Shown: positions 1 through 8,867 of the stretch, in pieces
Layout: every line of letters starts with the position of its first letter
Position numbering within the stretch: position 1 is the stretch's first letter
Assembly (NCBI RefSeq): GCF_024206475.1
Contig: NZ_JAMBPR010000025.1
Span: 1 to 64,000, forward strand
Source: Paraburkholderia sp. CNPSo 3274
GTDB taxonomy: Bacteria > Pseudomonadota > Gammaproteobacteria > Burkholderiales > Burkholderiaceae
Reading direction: 5' to 3'
Length of the DNA: 64,000 nucleotides
Translations under genes and position numbers: made by a program
The notes under the pieces: model-generated
The model's input: the letters and a program-made list of their open reading frames with translations, nothing else
What the model was told of the DNA's origin: nothing
Databases searched by the model: none

Positions 1-327
1 GTTCGGCACAGATTTAGCCCCCGTTTCGGAAAGAAAAAGGAACTTGTCCTCGGTTACGGGCACGTTCAGCGGTGCGCCTTGTTCTTTCCAGTCCGGAATC
101 AGCTCATTCAAGGCGCGCGGATCCATGACCGCGCCCGAGAGGATATGCGCCCCGATTTCCGAGCCTTTCTCCAGCACGCAAACGCCGATTTCAGCGCCTT
201 TTTCCGCGGCCAGCTGCTTCAGGCGGATCGCGGCAGACAGCCCGGCGGGACCGCCGCCGACGATCACGACGTCGTATTCCATCGACTCGCGTGGGCCATA
301 CTGTGCAATCAGATCACTCGACGACAT
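1..327 (-). CDS. Electron transfer flavoprotein-ubiquinone oxidoreductase, N-terminal part (partial)
   Basis: This is the first 109 codons of ETF-QO, the membrane-associated FAD / 4Fe-4S enzyme that passes electrons from reduced electron transfer flavoprotein to ubiquinone. The visible part begins MSSSDLIAQYGPRESMEYDV and carries the dinucleotide-binding glycine motif GGGPAG at about residues 24-29, followed by the SEIGAHILSGAV stretch typical of ETF-QO. The start is supported by a purine-rich AGGAAGAGG just upstream. The rest, including the iron-sulfur domain, lies outside the window. It follows the acyl-CoA dehydrogenase gene on the same strand after 43 bases, which makes biochemical sense: the dehydrogenase reduces ETF and this enzyme reoxidises it. 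Confidence 0.93.
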   Translation of the reverse strand, partial: MSSSDLIAQYGPRESMEYDVVIVGGGPAGLSAAIRLKQLAAEKGAEIGVCVLEKGSEIGAHILSGAVMDPRALNELIPDWKEQGAPLNVPVTEDKFLFLSETGAKSVPN

Positions 328-370
328 ATCCTCTTCCTTGCTTGCTAACTGAGCGCCCTAAGTCGCCCGA

Positions 371-2161
371 TCAAAACTGCACTTCGCTCAGCGCGAGCAC
401 GCCCGCGTCGCCCTTTGCGGCCAGAATCGAAGTCTCGAGGCCGCCTGCCTGCGCGAGAATGTGCTCGGCGTAAAACTGCGCGATCGCGATCTTCGCGCCG
501 TAAAACTCGGCGTCGTTCGCAAGTTCGCGCTGCGAGACGAGCAGCGCGCGCGCCATTTGCCAGCCGCACAGCACGATGCCCGCGAGCTTGAGATACGGCA
601 CGCTGCCCGCGAACACTGCGTTCGGGTCGCGCTTGACGTTCGCAATCACGTAGTCGACGACATTCGCGAGCGAGCGAGCGCCCTTCTCCAGTTGCTCGCG
701 CATCGATGCCGCCGCCGCGCCGCCGGCCTGGCCGAGTTCCTCAGCAGTCCGAGCGATCTCGCCAAGCAGCGCCTTCGCAACCGCGCCGCTGTCGCGCACC
801 GTCTTGCGACCCACCAGGTCGTTCGCCTGGATCGCCGTGGTGCCTTCGTAGATGGCGAGAATGCGCGCGTCGCGGTAGTACTGAGCCGCGCCTGTTTCCT
901 CGATGAAACCCATGCCGCCATGCACCTGGACGCCAAGGCTCGTCACTTCGTTGACCATTTCGGTGCTCCAGCCCTTCACGATCGGCACGAGGAATTCGTA
1001 GATCGCGAGATTGCGCGCGCGCACTTCGGAGTCAGCGTGGTAGTGAGCATGGTCGCTGTAGGCGGCTGCGACATACGCGAGCGCTCGTGCGCCCTCGGTC
1101 ATCGCGCGCATCGAACCGAGCATGCGGCGCACGTCCGGATGATGGATGATGGTCGCCGACTGCTTGAGCGAGCCGTCCACGGGGCGGCTCTGCACACGCT
1201 CCTTCGCGTACGCCACGGCCTTCTGGTACGCGCCGTCCGCCACGCCCACGCCCTGCATGCCTACGCCAAAGCGCGCCGCATTCATCATGATGAACATGTA
1301 TTCGAGGCCGCGATTCTCCTCGCCCACCAGATAGCCGATCGCGCCGCCGTGATCGCCGTATTGGAGCACGGCCGTCGGGCTCGCCTTGATGCCGAGCTTG
1401 TGTTCGATCGATACGCAATGCACGTCGTTGCGCGCGCCGAGCGAGCCGTCGTCATTGACGAGGAACTTCGGCACGACGAAGAGCGAGATGCCTTTCACGC
1501 CTTCGGGCGCGTTGGGCGTGCGCGCCAGTACGAGGTGAACGATGTTCTCCGCCATGTCGTGCTCGCCCCACGTGATGAAGATCTTCGTGCCGAAGACCTT
1601 GTACGTGCCGTCGCCCTGCGGTTCGGCGCGCGAGCGCACCAGTGCGAGGTCGGAGCCGGCCTGCGGCTCGGTGAGGTTCATCGTGCCGGTCCACTCGCCG
1701 GAGATGAGCTTCGGCACATAGCGCGCCTTCAGTTCGTCGCTGCCCGCGGTGAGCACCGCCTCGATAGCGCCGTCGGTGAGCAGCGGGCACAGCGCGAACG
1801 AGAGGTTTGCCGCGTTGAGCATTTCGATGCAAGGCGTGGCGATCAGCTTGGGCAGCGCCTGGCCGCCGAATTCGGACGGATGCTGCAGACCCTGCCAGCC
1901 GCCCTCGACATACTGGCGGAACGCCCCTGCGAAGCCAGGCGTAGCCGTGACCTCGCCGTCGCGCCAGCTGCTGGGCGCACGGTCGCCTTCCACGTTCAGC
2001 GGCGCGATGACTTCGCCGGAGAGCTTCGCGCACTCGTCGAGCACGGCCTGCGCAGTGTCGAAACCAGCGTCTTCGAAACCCGGCAGGGTTGCGACGGCGT
2101 CGATGTCGGCCAGCTCTTTCAGCACGAACAGCATGTCCTTGACGGGGGCGTTGTAGCTCAT
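371..2161 (-). CDS. Acyl-CoA dehydrogenase with extra C-terminal domain (FadE/DmdC-like)
   Basis: A 596-residue acyl-CoA dehydrogenase, which oxidises an acyl-CoA to the 2,3-enoyl-CoA with FAD and donates electrons to ETF. Visible signatures are the family motif TEPQAGSDL at residues 164-172, the substrate/FAD region MMNAARFGVG near 292-301, the GGMGF motif near 415-419 and the catalytic-glutamate motif YEGTT at 438-442. It is about 200 residues longer than ordinary short/medium-chain enzymes; the extra C-terminal helical domain places it with the long form that includes 3-methylmercaptopropionyl-CoA dehydrogenase (DmdC). The true chain length or substrate cannot be read from sequence. It is probably cotranscribed with the ETF-QO gene just downstream. 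Confidence 0.93.
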   Translation of the reverse strand: MSYNAPVKDMLFVLKELADIDAVATLPGFEDAGFDTAQAVLDECAKLSGEVIAPLNVEGDRAPSSWRDGEVTATPGFAGAFRQYVEGGWQGLQHPSEFGGQALPKLIATPCIEMLNAANLSFALCPLLTDGAIEAVLTAGSDELKARYVPKLISGEWTGTMNLTEPQAGSDLALVRSRAEPQGDGTYKVFGTKIFITWGEHDMAENIVHLVLARTPNAPEGVKGISLFVVPKFLVNDDGSLGARNDVHCVSIEHKLGIKASPTAVLQYGDHGGAIGYLVGEENRGLEYMFIMMNAARFGVGMQGVGVADGAYQKAVAYAKERVQSRPVDGSLKQSATIIHHPDVRRMLGSMRAMTEGARALAYVAAAYSDHAHYHADSEVRARNLAIYEFLVPIVKGWSTEMVNEVTSLGVQVHGGMGFIEETGAAQYYRDARILAIYEGTTAIQANDLVGRKTVRDSGAVAKALLGEIARTAEELGQAGGAAAASMREQLEKGARSLANVVDYVIANVKRDPNAVFAGSVPYLKLAGIVLCGWQMARALLVSQRELANDAEFYGAKIAIAQFYAEHILAQAGGLETSILAAKGDAGVLALSEVQF

Positions 2162-2390
2162 GATCGGTCCTTCCAGTCACTCAGGGGTCAAATGGATGCG
2201 CCGCCGGGCCAGGGATACCTGGGTGGCCACCTTGCGGCAGTACAAGACGGATCGTAGCGTCAATTGGTCGCCAACCCACTGTCCAAACCGGACCACATGA
2301 TGACAATTCTGGCCACGTTATCGCCCGCAGTGCCCACCCATCATGGGTGGGTGTTCCCACTTTGTGTCGGGCGCTCAGGCGCCCAGCCGC
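2162..2390. promoter_or_regulatory. Intergenic region with two short inverted repeats
   Basis: This 229-base gap lies upstream of the acyl-CoA dehydrogenase and downstream of the AraC-type gene, both on the minus strand. It holds a perfect 8-bp inverted repeat with a 3-base centre at 2333-2351 (CCCACCCA-TCA-TGGGTGGG) and a second hairpin at 2369-2384 (GGGCGC-TCAG-GCGCCC) directly behind the regulator's stop codon. The second may act as a weak terminator, although no T-run follows it. The first could be an operator or part of the same terminator region. No convincing sigma-70 promoter was found by eye. Confidence 0.45.
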
Positions 2391-3395
2391 TCAGCCGCGG
2401 CGCCGGTAGGTGCCGGGCGTGCTGCCCGTCCAGTGGCGAAAGGCGCGGTGAAAGGCGCTGGGGTCGTCGAAACCCAGATCGCCGCCAATGGTCGCGATCG
2501 TGTCGTGGGTGTCGGTGAGGCGCTGGATCGCCACGTCGCGGCGCAGTTCGTCCTTGAGCGCCTGGAACGAGGTCTCCTCCGCGGCGAGGCGCCGGCAGAG
2601 CGTGCGCACCGAGCAGTGCAGGTTGTCGGCCGCCTCTTCGATGGTCGGCAGATCAGGCAGTTGCGCGGCCAGGTACTGGCGCACGTTGTGGCTCACGAGC
2701 TGCTCGCTGAAGGTCTCGAAGATCCAGTCGCCAGGCGAGCGCGCGAGAAACGCGCGCAGGTTGCGCTTGCTCTGCCGGATCGGCATGTCGAGATAGGCCG
2801 CGCTAAAGCGCATCAGCGTGGCCTCGCAGCCAAAGCGCACGGGACCCGAGAAGAAGTAGCGATGATCGAGCGCGTGCGGCGGCTGCGCGCAGGCGAAATC
2901 GACTTGCAGCAGCGGAATATGCTGGCCGATCAGCCAGGACGACACGCCGTGCGCTAGCTTGAGCGTCAGCTCCTGGCCAAGCGGCCCGATCGCGCCGTAC
3001 GCCGGGTTGGCGCGTAATGCCACCTGGGCCACCTGCCCCTGGCGGCGCGATTCGAGCCGGAAATCGTCGAGCACGATGTGGAAGAACTGGTCGAAGCGAT
3101 GCAGCGCCGTTTCGAGGTTGCGCGCATCGAGCAGGCTCAGGCAGAGAAACTTGAGCGTGCCGCTGCGCAGCGGCCGGCTGAAGATGCCGGGCATCTCGTC
3201 GTCGAGTTCGATGGCGAGCGTCTGGTAGAGCGTGGAGAACTGCTCTTCCGTCACACGGCCACCGGGCTTGGCGAGCAGTTCCAGCGCGATGCCCGCCTCG
3301 TTGAGATAGCGGCGGATCACGGTGGGCTCGGCGCCCGCGCCGGCGAGAAAGCCGTTGATGAGCGAGATGGGAACGGTGGCGCTAGGCGATGGCAT
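2391..3395 (-). CDS. AraC-family transcriptional regulator (arabinose-binding-type N-terminal domain)
   Basis: A cytoplasmic DNA-binding regulator of about 334 residues. The N-terminal two thirds resemble the ligand-binding domain of the OruR-type AraC subfamily (TVIRRYLNEAGI, EEQFSTLYQTLA). The C-terminal 100 residues are the double helix-turn-helix, ending with the AraC signature DLGFDDPSAFHRAFRHWTG and TPGTYRRRG. The ATG at 3395 was chosen; an in-frame GTG at 3416 would add seven residues, and neither has a clear ribosome site. It sits between acetoacetyl-CoA synthetase and the acyl-CoA dehydrogenase/ETF-QO pair, so lipid or ketone-body catabolism is a plausible target, but the ligand is unknown. 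Confidence 0.9.
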   Translation of the reverse strand: MPSPSATVPISLINGFLAGAGAEPTVIRRYLNEAGIALELLAKPGGRVTEEQFSTLYQTLAIELDDEMPGIFSRPLRSGTLKFLCLSLLDARNLETALHRFDQFFHIVLDDFRLESRRQGQVAQVALRANPAYGAIGPLGQELTLKLAHGVSSWLIGQHIPLLQVDFACAQPPHALDHRYFFSGPVRFGCEATLMRFSAAYLDMPIRQSKRNLRAFLARSPGDWIFETFSEQLVSHNVRQYLAAQLPDLPTIEEAADNLHCSVRTLCRRLAAEETSFQALKDELRRDVAIQRLTDTHDTIATIGGDLGFDDPSAFHRAFRHWTGSTPGTYRRRG

Positions 3396-3474
3396 GCGTT
3401 GACGATGGGAGGCCACGGAAACGGACAGACATAGGCGTCAGCCGGCGCGCCATTTTAAATCGGCGCGGCCAAAA

Positions 3475-5469
3475 TCACGCGGCCCCGTCCCTCGTCCGCG
3501 CAAATGCCGCAAACCATGCGAGACTTTCCGGGTTGGCCATGGTGTCCGGATTGGCCACCTTCTCGAGCGGCTGCCCGAGCAGAAGCCGCTTGATCGGCAC
3601 CTCCATCTTCTTGCCCGACAGCGTGCGCGGTACGGCTTGCACCTGATGGATCTCATCGGGCACATGGCGTGCCGAGAGCGCCTCGCGCACGCGCGCGCGA
3701 ATGCGCTGCGCGAGTGCGTCACTCAGTTCGACACCCGGGCGCAACACCACGAAAAGCGGCATCGACGAACTGCGCCCCAGGTACTCCAGATCGACCACGA
3801 GGCTGTCCAGCACCTCGGGCACCGACTCCACCGCGCGATACAGCTCGCTCGTGCCCATGCGAATGCCGTGGCGGTTGATGGTGGCGTCCGAGCGGCCGTA
3901 GATGACCGCGCCGCCCCTGGGTGTGATGCGCAGCCAGTCGCCGTGGCGCCAGATGCCAGGAAACATGTCGAAGTAGCTTTCGCGATAGCGCCGGTTCGCT
4001 TCGTCGCGCCAGAAGTAAAGCGGCATTGAAGGCATGGGCGCGGTGCACACCAGTTCGCCGACTTCGTCGATGCGCGCGTGCCCTGCTTCATCGAATGCCT
4101 CGACGCGCGCGCCAAGGCATCGGCACTGCATTTCGCCGAGATAAACCGGCAAGGTCGGCACGCCGGCGAGGAAGCAGCCTGCGAAGTCGGTGCCGCCCGA
4201 AATCGCGTCTATCCAGACGGGTCCCACCTGCTCGAGTATCCACGCATACGCTTCGGGCGGCAGCGGCGAGCCGGTCGAGCCGACCGCGCGCAGGCGCGAG
4301 AGATCCGCCGCCGCACGCGGCTCGACCCCGGCCTTCAGGCACCCCTGGAAATACGCCGCCCCCGCGCCGAAGAACGTGACGCCCGTCTCGCCCACGAAGC
4401 GCCACAGCGCCTGCGCATCGGGATACGTGGGGTTGCCGTCGCAGAGGCAGAGCGTCGCGCCCGCGAGCAAGCCGCCCACCTGGCAGTTCCACATGATCCA
4501 GTTCGTGCTGGCGTACCAGTGGAAACGGTCGCCGGGGCTCAGGTCGAGATGCAGCGCGGTGAGCTTCACGTGCTCCACCACGATGCCGCCGTGCGAATGC
4601 ACGATGGCCTTGGGCATGCCCGTCGTGCCCGACGAATAGACGATCCACAACGGATGATCGAACGGCACGGATTCGATTTGCAGCGGGACGTTTCCAGCGA
4701 TGGCGTCGCGCCATGCCGTGGCCTGCGGGTACGCCTTCACATTGGCGTCCACGTCGAGCTGCGGGACGAACACGAGGTGCGCGACGCTGGGCAATTCGCG
4801 CAGCAGATGGTGAATCAGCTCGCGCCGGTCGTGCGGCTTGCCGCCGTAGCGATAGCCGTCCACGGCGAACAGCACCTTCGGCTCGATCTGACGGAAGCGG
4901 TCGAGCACCGCGAGCGGCCCCATGTCGGGCGAGCACACCGACCAGATCGCGCCCACGCTCGCCGTGGCGAGAAATGCCACGACGGTCTCGGGCGTGTTCG
5001 GCATGAAGGCCGCCACGCGGTCGCCGCGCGTCACGCCCATGCGCCGCAGCGTGGCCGCGCAAGCAGCGACCTGGCGGCGCAGCTCCGCCCAGCTCAATTC
5101 GCGCGTGCGCCCCGCCATGGGGCCGCTCTCACTGCGCGAAACGATCGCGGGCCGCGCGTCGCTCGCGAGCTGAAAGGCCCGCTCGACGTAGTTCAGTTCG
5201 ATACCTGGAAACCAGCGCGCACCGGGCATCGCCGCATCGGCGAGCGCCACGCCGCGCGGTTCGCGCGAGGGAATTTGCGCCCAGTCCCACAGCGCGCACC
5301 AGAAAGCGTCGACGTCCTCGACGGACCAGCGCCATAGCGCGTCGTAGTCGTCGAACGCGAGACCGCGCGTATCGCGGAGCCACTTCATGAATCGGGTAAT
5401 GCGGGCTGATTCGACCTGCTGCGGCGCTGGCGTCCAGGCCGGAGCGGATGCGGGAACAGTTTCGTTCAT
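3475..5469 (-). CDS. Acetoacetyl-CoA synthetase (acetoacetate--CoA ligase)
   Basis: A 664-residue member of the ANL adenylating family that activates acetoacetate with ATP and CoA, feeding ketone bodies or degraded polyhydroxybutyrate into acetyl-CoA. The N-terminal domain (RITRFMKWLRDTRG, YDALWRWSVEDVDAFW) is the acetyl/acetoacetyl-CoA synthetase cap. The ATP-binding motif YSSGTTGMPK is at 278-287, and the C-terminal catalytic-lysine region reads TLSGKKMEVPIKRLL. The length fits AacS, which is usually 650-670 residues. It is transcribed away from the arc operon, with which it shares a long AT-rich intergenic region. Confidence 0.92.
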   Translation of the reverse strand: MNETVPASAPAWTPAPQQVESARITRFMKWLRDTRGLAFDDYDALWRWSVEDVDAFWCALWDWAQIPSREPRGVALADAAMPGARWFPGIELNYVERAFQLASDARPAIVSRSESGPMAGRTRELSWAELRRQVAACAATLRRMGVTRGDRVAAFMPNTPETVVAFLATASVGAIWSVCSPDMGPLAVLDRFRQIEPKVLFAVDGYRYGGKPHDRRELIHHLLRELPSVAHLVFVPQLDVDANVKAYPQATAWRDAIAGNVPLQIESVPFDHPLWIVYSSGTTGMPKAIVHSHGGIVVEHVKLTALHLDLSPGDRFHWYASTNWIMWNCQVGGLLAGATLCLCDGNPTYPDAQALWRFVGETGVTFFGAGAAYFQGCLKAGVEPRAAADLSRLRAVGSTGSPLPPEAYAWILEQVGPVWIDAISGGTDFAGCFLAGVPTLPVYLGEMQCRCLGARVEAFDEAGHARIDEVGELVCTAPMPSMPLYFWRDEANRRYRESYFDMFPGIWRHGDWLRITPRGGAVIYGRSDATINRHGIRMGTSELYRAVESVPEVLDSLVVDLEYLGRSSSMPLFVVLRPGVELSDALAQRIRARVREALSARHVPDEIHQVQAVPRTLSGKKMEVPIKRLLLGQPLEKVANPDTMANPESLAWFAAFARTRDGAA

Positions 5470-6062
5470 CTCGTTGCGTGGGCTCGTGCGGGTTCGTTTG
5501 ACCTAATGGTGCCGGAGCCAGTGTGCCTCCAACAATTCAGGGAAACCAGTGGTTTGCTGGCGACGATGTCCGCTAACGTCGCGCGCAATAACAAAGTCAC
5601 GTTGTGATCATTTTCATTATTTCGAATAAAAGAAGTCGTTGAATACTTACGCGTGATCAATATTCTGTTTCCCGATTTAATTTACGATTAATCGAAATCC
5701 GCACGCCGTGTTGTCCCGCACAAATAAATCGAACCGCTAATTAACCTTGCGCCGTGCATGCCTGTTTTGCGGGAAAATTCCGGCAAACGGCCTATTCCGT
5801 ACGCAATCGACATAAGGCTCGTCATAAAACTGCAATCCATTGAGGCCTTTAATTTGGCTAATTCCCGCAGATTTGCCTCTTCCTATCGGACCAAGGTCTT
5901 ATTGTCAAATTGCGCGCCCCCTATCAGATTGAGCGTGTAGCGGCACGGGTTTCGCTCTCGCGGCATGCGATATCCGTGCTGCAGACTCAGGAACAAGCAA
6001 GTTGACGGGTTGGCGCGCAGCGCGAGATCTTCAACCCGGCCGGCTCGTACAGGAGACCGCGC
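5470..6062. promoter_or_regulatory. Long AT-rich divergent intergenic region (acetoacetyl-CoA synthetase / arcD)
   Basis: No gene is visible in these 593 bases, and they are markedly AT-richer than the flanks, especially 5590-5740 and 5810-5930. The region must contain the arcD promoter and that of the divergent ligase. It holds a perfect 10-bp palindrome CGATTAATCG at 5685-5694 and an imperfect FNR/ANR-like site, TTACG-CGTG-ATCAA at 5647-5660, with only one perfect half (TTGAT on the minus strand). The latter is about 400 bases from arcD and I do not regard it as established. A ribosome site (CAGGAGA) lies just before the arcD start. Confidence 0.6.
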
Positions 6063-7544
6063 ATGTCCGAATCGACGTCTACGCCTCACCCCGCTGCCAA
6101 GCCCGATAGCGCCGCCACGCCAGCCGCTGCCAACAAGCTGCGCCTCGGCGCGCTCACCGCCCTCGTCGTGGGCTCGATGGTGGGCGGCGGTATCTTTTCC
6201 CTGCCGCAAAACATGGCGGCCAGCGCCGACGCCGGCGCGGTCATGATCGGCTGGGCGATCACCGCGGTCGGCATGCTCATGCTCGCGTTCGTGTTCCAGT
6301 CGCTGGCCATACGCAAGCCCGAACTCGACGGCGGGGTCTACGCCTTCGCGAAAGCCGGCTTCGGCGACTACATGGGCTTCGGCTCGGCGTGGGGCTACTG
6401 GATCAGCGCATGGCTCGGCAACGTCGGCTACTTCGTTCTCCTGTTCAGCACGCTCGGCTACTTCTTCCCGGTCTTCGGCGAGGGCAACACACCGATCTCT
6501 ATCATCTGCGCCTCGGTGCTGCTCTGGGCACTGCACTTTCTCGTGCTGCGGGGCATCAAGGAGGCCGCGATCGTCAACCAGATCACCACGGTCGCGAAGC
6601 TGGTGCCGCTGTGCCTCTTCATCGTCATCTGCGCGTTTGCGTTCCGCTCCGGCACCTTCACGGCCGACTTCTGGGGACAAATGAATCCCAAGCTCGGCAG
6701 CGTGACGAACCAGGTCCGCAGCATGATGCTCGTGACCGTGTGGGTGTTCATCGGCATTGAAGGCGCGAGCATTTTCTCCGCGCGCGCGGAAAAGCGCAGC
6801 GATGTCGGCAAGGCCACGGTCATCGGTTTCGTCGGCGTGCTGCTCCTGCTCGTGCTCGTGAACGTGCTCTCGCTCGGCGTGCTCACGCAGCCGAAGCTCG
6901 CGGCCCTGCAGAACCCCTCGATGGCGGGCGTGCTCGAGAACGTGGTTGGCCACTGGGGCGCGATTCTCATCAGCGTGGGGCTCGTCGTGTCGCTCGCGGG
7001 CGCGCTGCTCTCGTGGGTGCTGCTGTGCGCCGAAATCATCTTTTCGGCCGCGCGCGACCACACGATGCCAAACTTCCTGCGCAAGGAAAACGCGAAGCAC
7101 GTGCCGGCCAACGCGCTGTGGCTCACGAACGGCATGGTCCAGATCTTCCTCGTCATCACACTGTTCTCGAAGGGCACGTATCTCTCGCTCATCTATCTCG
7201 CGACCTCGATGATCCTGCTGCCCTACTTCTGGTCGGCAGCCTACGCATTCCTGCTCGCGCTGCGCGGCGAAACATATGGGGCCGACAGCGGCGAGCGCAA
7301 CAAGGACCTCATCATCGCGGGCGTCGCTGTGATCTACGCGGTCTGGCTGATTTACGCCGGCGGCCTCAAATACGTGCTGCTTTCCGCATTGCTCTACGCG
7401 CCGGGCATCGTGCTGTTCGCGCGCGCAAAACGCGAGGTCGGCCAGCCCGTGTTTACCAACATCGAGAAGTTCGTTTTCGCCGCTGTGCTGGTTGGCGCAT
7501 TGGTGGCGGCTTTCGGCCTGTACAAGGGCTTTCTCACCCTCTGA
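6063..7544 (+). CDS. arcD: Arginine/ornithine antiporter ArcD
   Basis: A 493-residue inner-membrane transporter of the APC superfamily (basic amino acid/polyamine antiporter family) that exchanges external arginine for internal ornithine. After a roughly 25-residue hydrophilic leader come about 12 hydrophobic segments, beginning LGALTALVVGSMVGGGIFSL. The GSMVGGGIFSLP motif is the APC helix-1 substrate site, and KPELDGGVYAFAKAGFG is typical of ArcD. The start at 6063 has a good ribosome site (CAGGAGACC). It is the first gene of arcDABC, 16 bases ahead of arcA, so import of the substrate and export of the product are cotranscribed with the catabolic enzymes. Confidence 0.94.
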   Translation: MSESTSTPHPAAKPDSAATPAAANKLRLGALTALVVGSMVGGGIFSLPQNMAASADAGAVMIGWAITAVGMLMLAFVFQSLAIRKPELDGGVYAFAKAGFGDYMGFGSAWGYWISAWLGNVGYFVLLFSTLGYFFPVFGEGNTPISIICASVLLWALHFLVLRGIKEAAIVNQITTVAKLVPLCLFIVICAFAFRSGTFTADFWGQMNPKLGSVTNQVRSMMLVTVWVFIGIEGASIFSARAEKRSDVGKATVIGFVGVLLLLVLVNVLSLGVLTQPKLAALQNPSMAGVLENVVGHWGAILISVGLVVSLAGALLSWVLLCAEIIFSAARDHTMPNFLRKENAKHVPANALWLTNGMVQIFLVITLFSKGTYLSLIYLATSMILLPYFWSAAYAFLLALRGETYGADSGERNKDLIIAGVAVIYAVWLIYAGGLKYVLLSALLYAPGIVLFARAKREVGQPVFTNIEKFVFAAVLVGALVAAFGLYKGFLTL

Positions 7545-7560
7545 TTCGAGGAGTCTCATG

Positions 7561-8817
7561 ATGAGTACGGACACTGTCGCCTTCGGCGTCAATTCCGAAG
7601 CAGGCAAGCTGCGCAAGGTCATGGTGTGCGCGCCGGGTCTCGCGCATCAACGCCTCACACCCAGCAACTGCGACGAGCTTCTTTACGACGACGTGATCTG
7701 GGTAAGCCAGGCGAAGCGCGACCACTTCGACTTCGTGACGAAGATGCGGGAACGCGGCGTGGACGTCCTCGAGATGCACAATCTGCTCACGGAAACGGTG
7801 CAACACCCCGAAGGACTCAAGTACATCCTCGATCGCAAGGTTCGCCCCGAGACCGTGGGCGTTTCGCTCGCAGGCGAGGTGCGCAGCTGGCTCGAAGGGC
7901 TCGAGCCGCGCAAGACCGCGGAATTCCTCATTGGCGGCGTGGTTGCCGAAGATATTCCGGACACCGAACAAAGCAAGATCCTCAAGGAATTTCGCCGTTA
8001 TCTGGGCTATTCGAGCTTCGTGCTCGCGCCGCTGCCCAACAGCACCTTCACGCGCGACACGACCTGCTGGATCTACGGCGGCGTATCGCTCAACCCGATG
8101 TACTGGCCGGCGCGCCGGCAGGAAACGCTGCTCACCACGGCCATTTACCGGTATCACCCCGAGTTCGCGGGCAAGGACTTCCAGGTGTGGTACGGCGACC
8201 CCGACGAGGACCATGGCGCGGCCACACTAGAAGGCGGCGACGTGATGCCGATCGGCAACCGCGTCGTGCTGATCGGCATGGGCGAGCGCACGAGCCGCCA
8301 GGCTATCGGCCGTCTCGCGCAGAACATCTTCGCCAAGGGCGGTGCCGAGCGCATCGTCGTGGCGGGCCTGCCCAAGTCGCGCGCGGCCATGCACCTGGAT
8401 ACGGTGTTCAGCTTCTGCGACCGCGACCTCGTGACGATCTTCCCCGAAGTGGTCAACGAGATCGTGCCGTTCTCGATTCGCCCCGACGACAAGAGCCCCT
8501 CGAAGCTCGATCTGCGCCGCGAGGAAAAGCCCTTCGTGGACGTCGTGGCCGAAGCGCTGGGCTTGAAGAGCCTGCGCATCGTCGAGACCGGCGGCAACGC
8601 GTTCGCGGCCGAGCGCGAGCAATGGGACGACGGCAACAACGTGGTGTGCGTCGAGCCCGGCGTCGTGATTGGTTACGACCGCAACACCTATACGAATACG
8701 CTGCTGCGCAAGGCCGGCGTGGAGGTCATCACGATCACGGCGAGCGAACTGGGCCGCGGGCGCGGCGGCGGCCACTGCATGACTTGCCCGATCGTGCGCG
8801 ACGCCGTCGATCTCTGA
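7561..8817 (+). CDS. arcA: Arginine deiminase
   Basis: A 418-residue cytoplasmic enzyme that hydrolyses L-arginine to citrulline and ammonia, the first step of the ATP-yielding arginine deiminase pathway. Visible motifs are NSTFTRDTTCWIYGG, the LEGGDVMPIG region, MHLDTVFSFCDRD and the C-terminal GRGGGHCMTCP. The catalytic cysteine falls at residue 406, as in the Pseudomonas aeruginosa enzyme. Two adjacent ATGs exist at 7558 and 7561; the second has better spacing (7 bases) from the GAGGAG ribosome site and matches the usual MSTxx start of the family. Full length, no defects. It lies between arcD and arcB. Confidence 0.97.
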   Translation: MSTDTVAFGVNSEAGKLRKVMVCAPGLAHQRLTPSNCDELLYDDVIWVSQAKRDHFDFVTKMRERGVDVLEMHNLLTETVQHPEGLKYILDRKVRPETVGVSLAGEVRSWLEGLEPRKTAEFLIGGVVAEDIPDTEQSKILKEFRRYLGYSSFVLAPLPNSTFTRDTTCWIYGGVSLNPMYWPARRQETLLTTAIYRYHPEFAGKDFQVWYGDPDEDHGAATLEGGDVMPIGNRVVLIGMGERTSRQAIGRLAQNIFAKGGAERIVVAGLPKSRAAMHLDTVFSFCDRDLVTIFPEVVNEIVPFSIRPDDKSPSKLDLRREEKPFVDVVAEALGLKSLRIVETGGNAFAAEREQWDDGNNVVCVEPGVVIGYDRNTYTNTLLRKAGVEVITITASELGRGRGGGHCMTCPIVRDAVDL

Positions 8818-8867
8818 GCGTCGCCCCCCTATCCGCATTCCCACTGCATTCGCAACGGAGAAACGAC

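Noticed and set aside
461..2257. A 598-codon plus-strand frame opposite the acyl-CoA dehydrogenase
   Set aside because: Its translation is Arg/His/Val/Ala-rich with no domain, as expected for the antisense of a high-GC gene, while the minus strand encodes a complete enzyme.
5647..5660. FNR/ANR box for arcDABC
   Set aside because: Only one half-site is perfect and the other matches 2 of 5; at about 400 bases from arcD it is too far to accept without data. Listed only inside the intergenic region.
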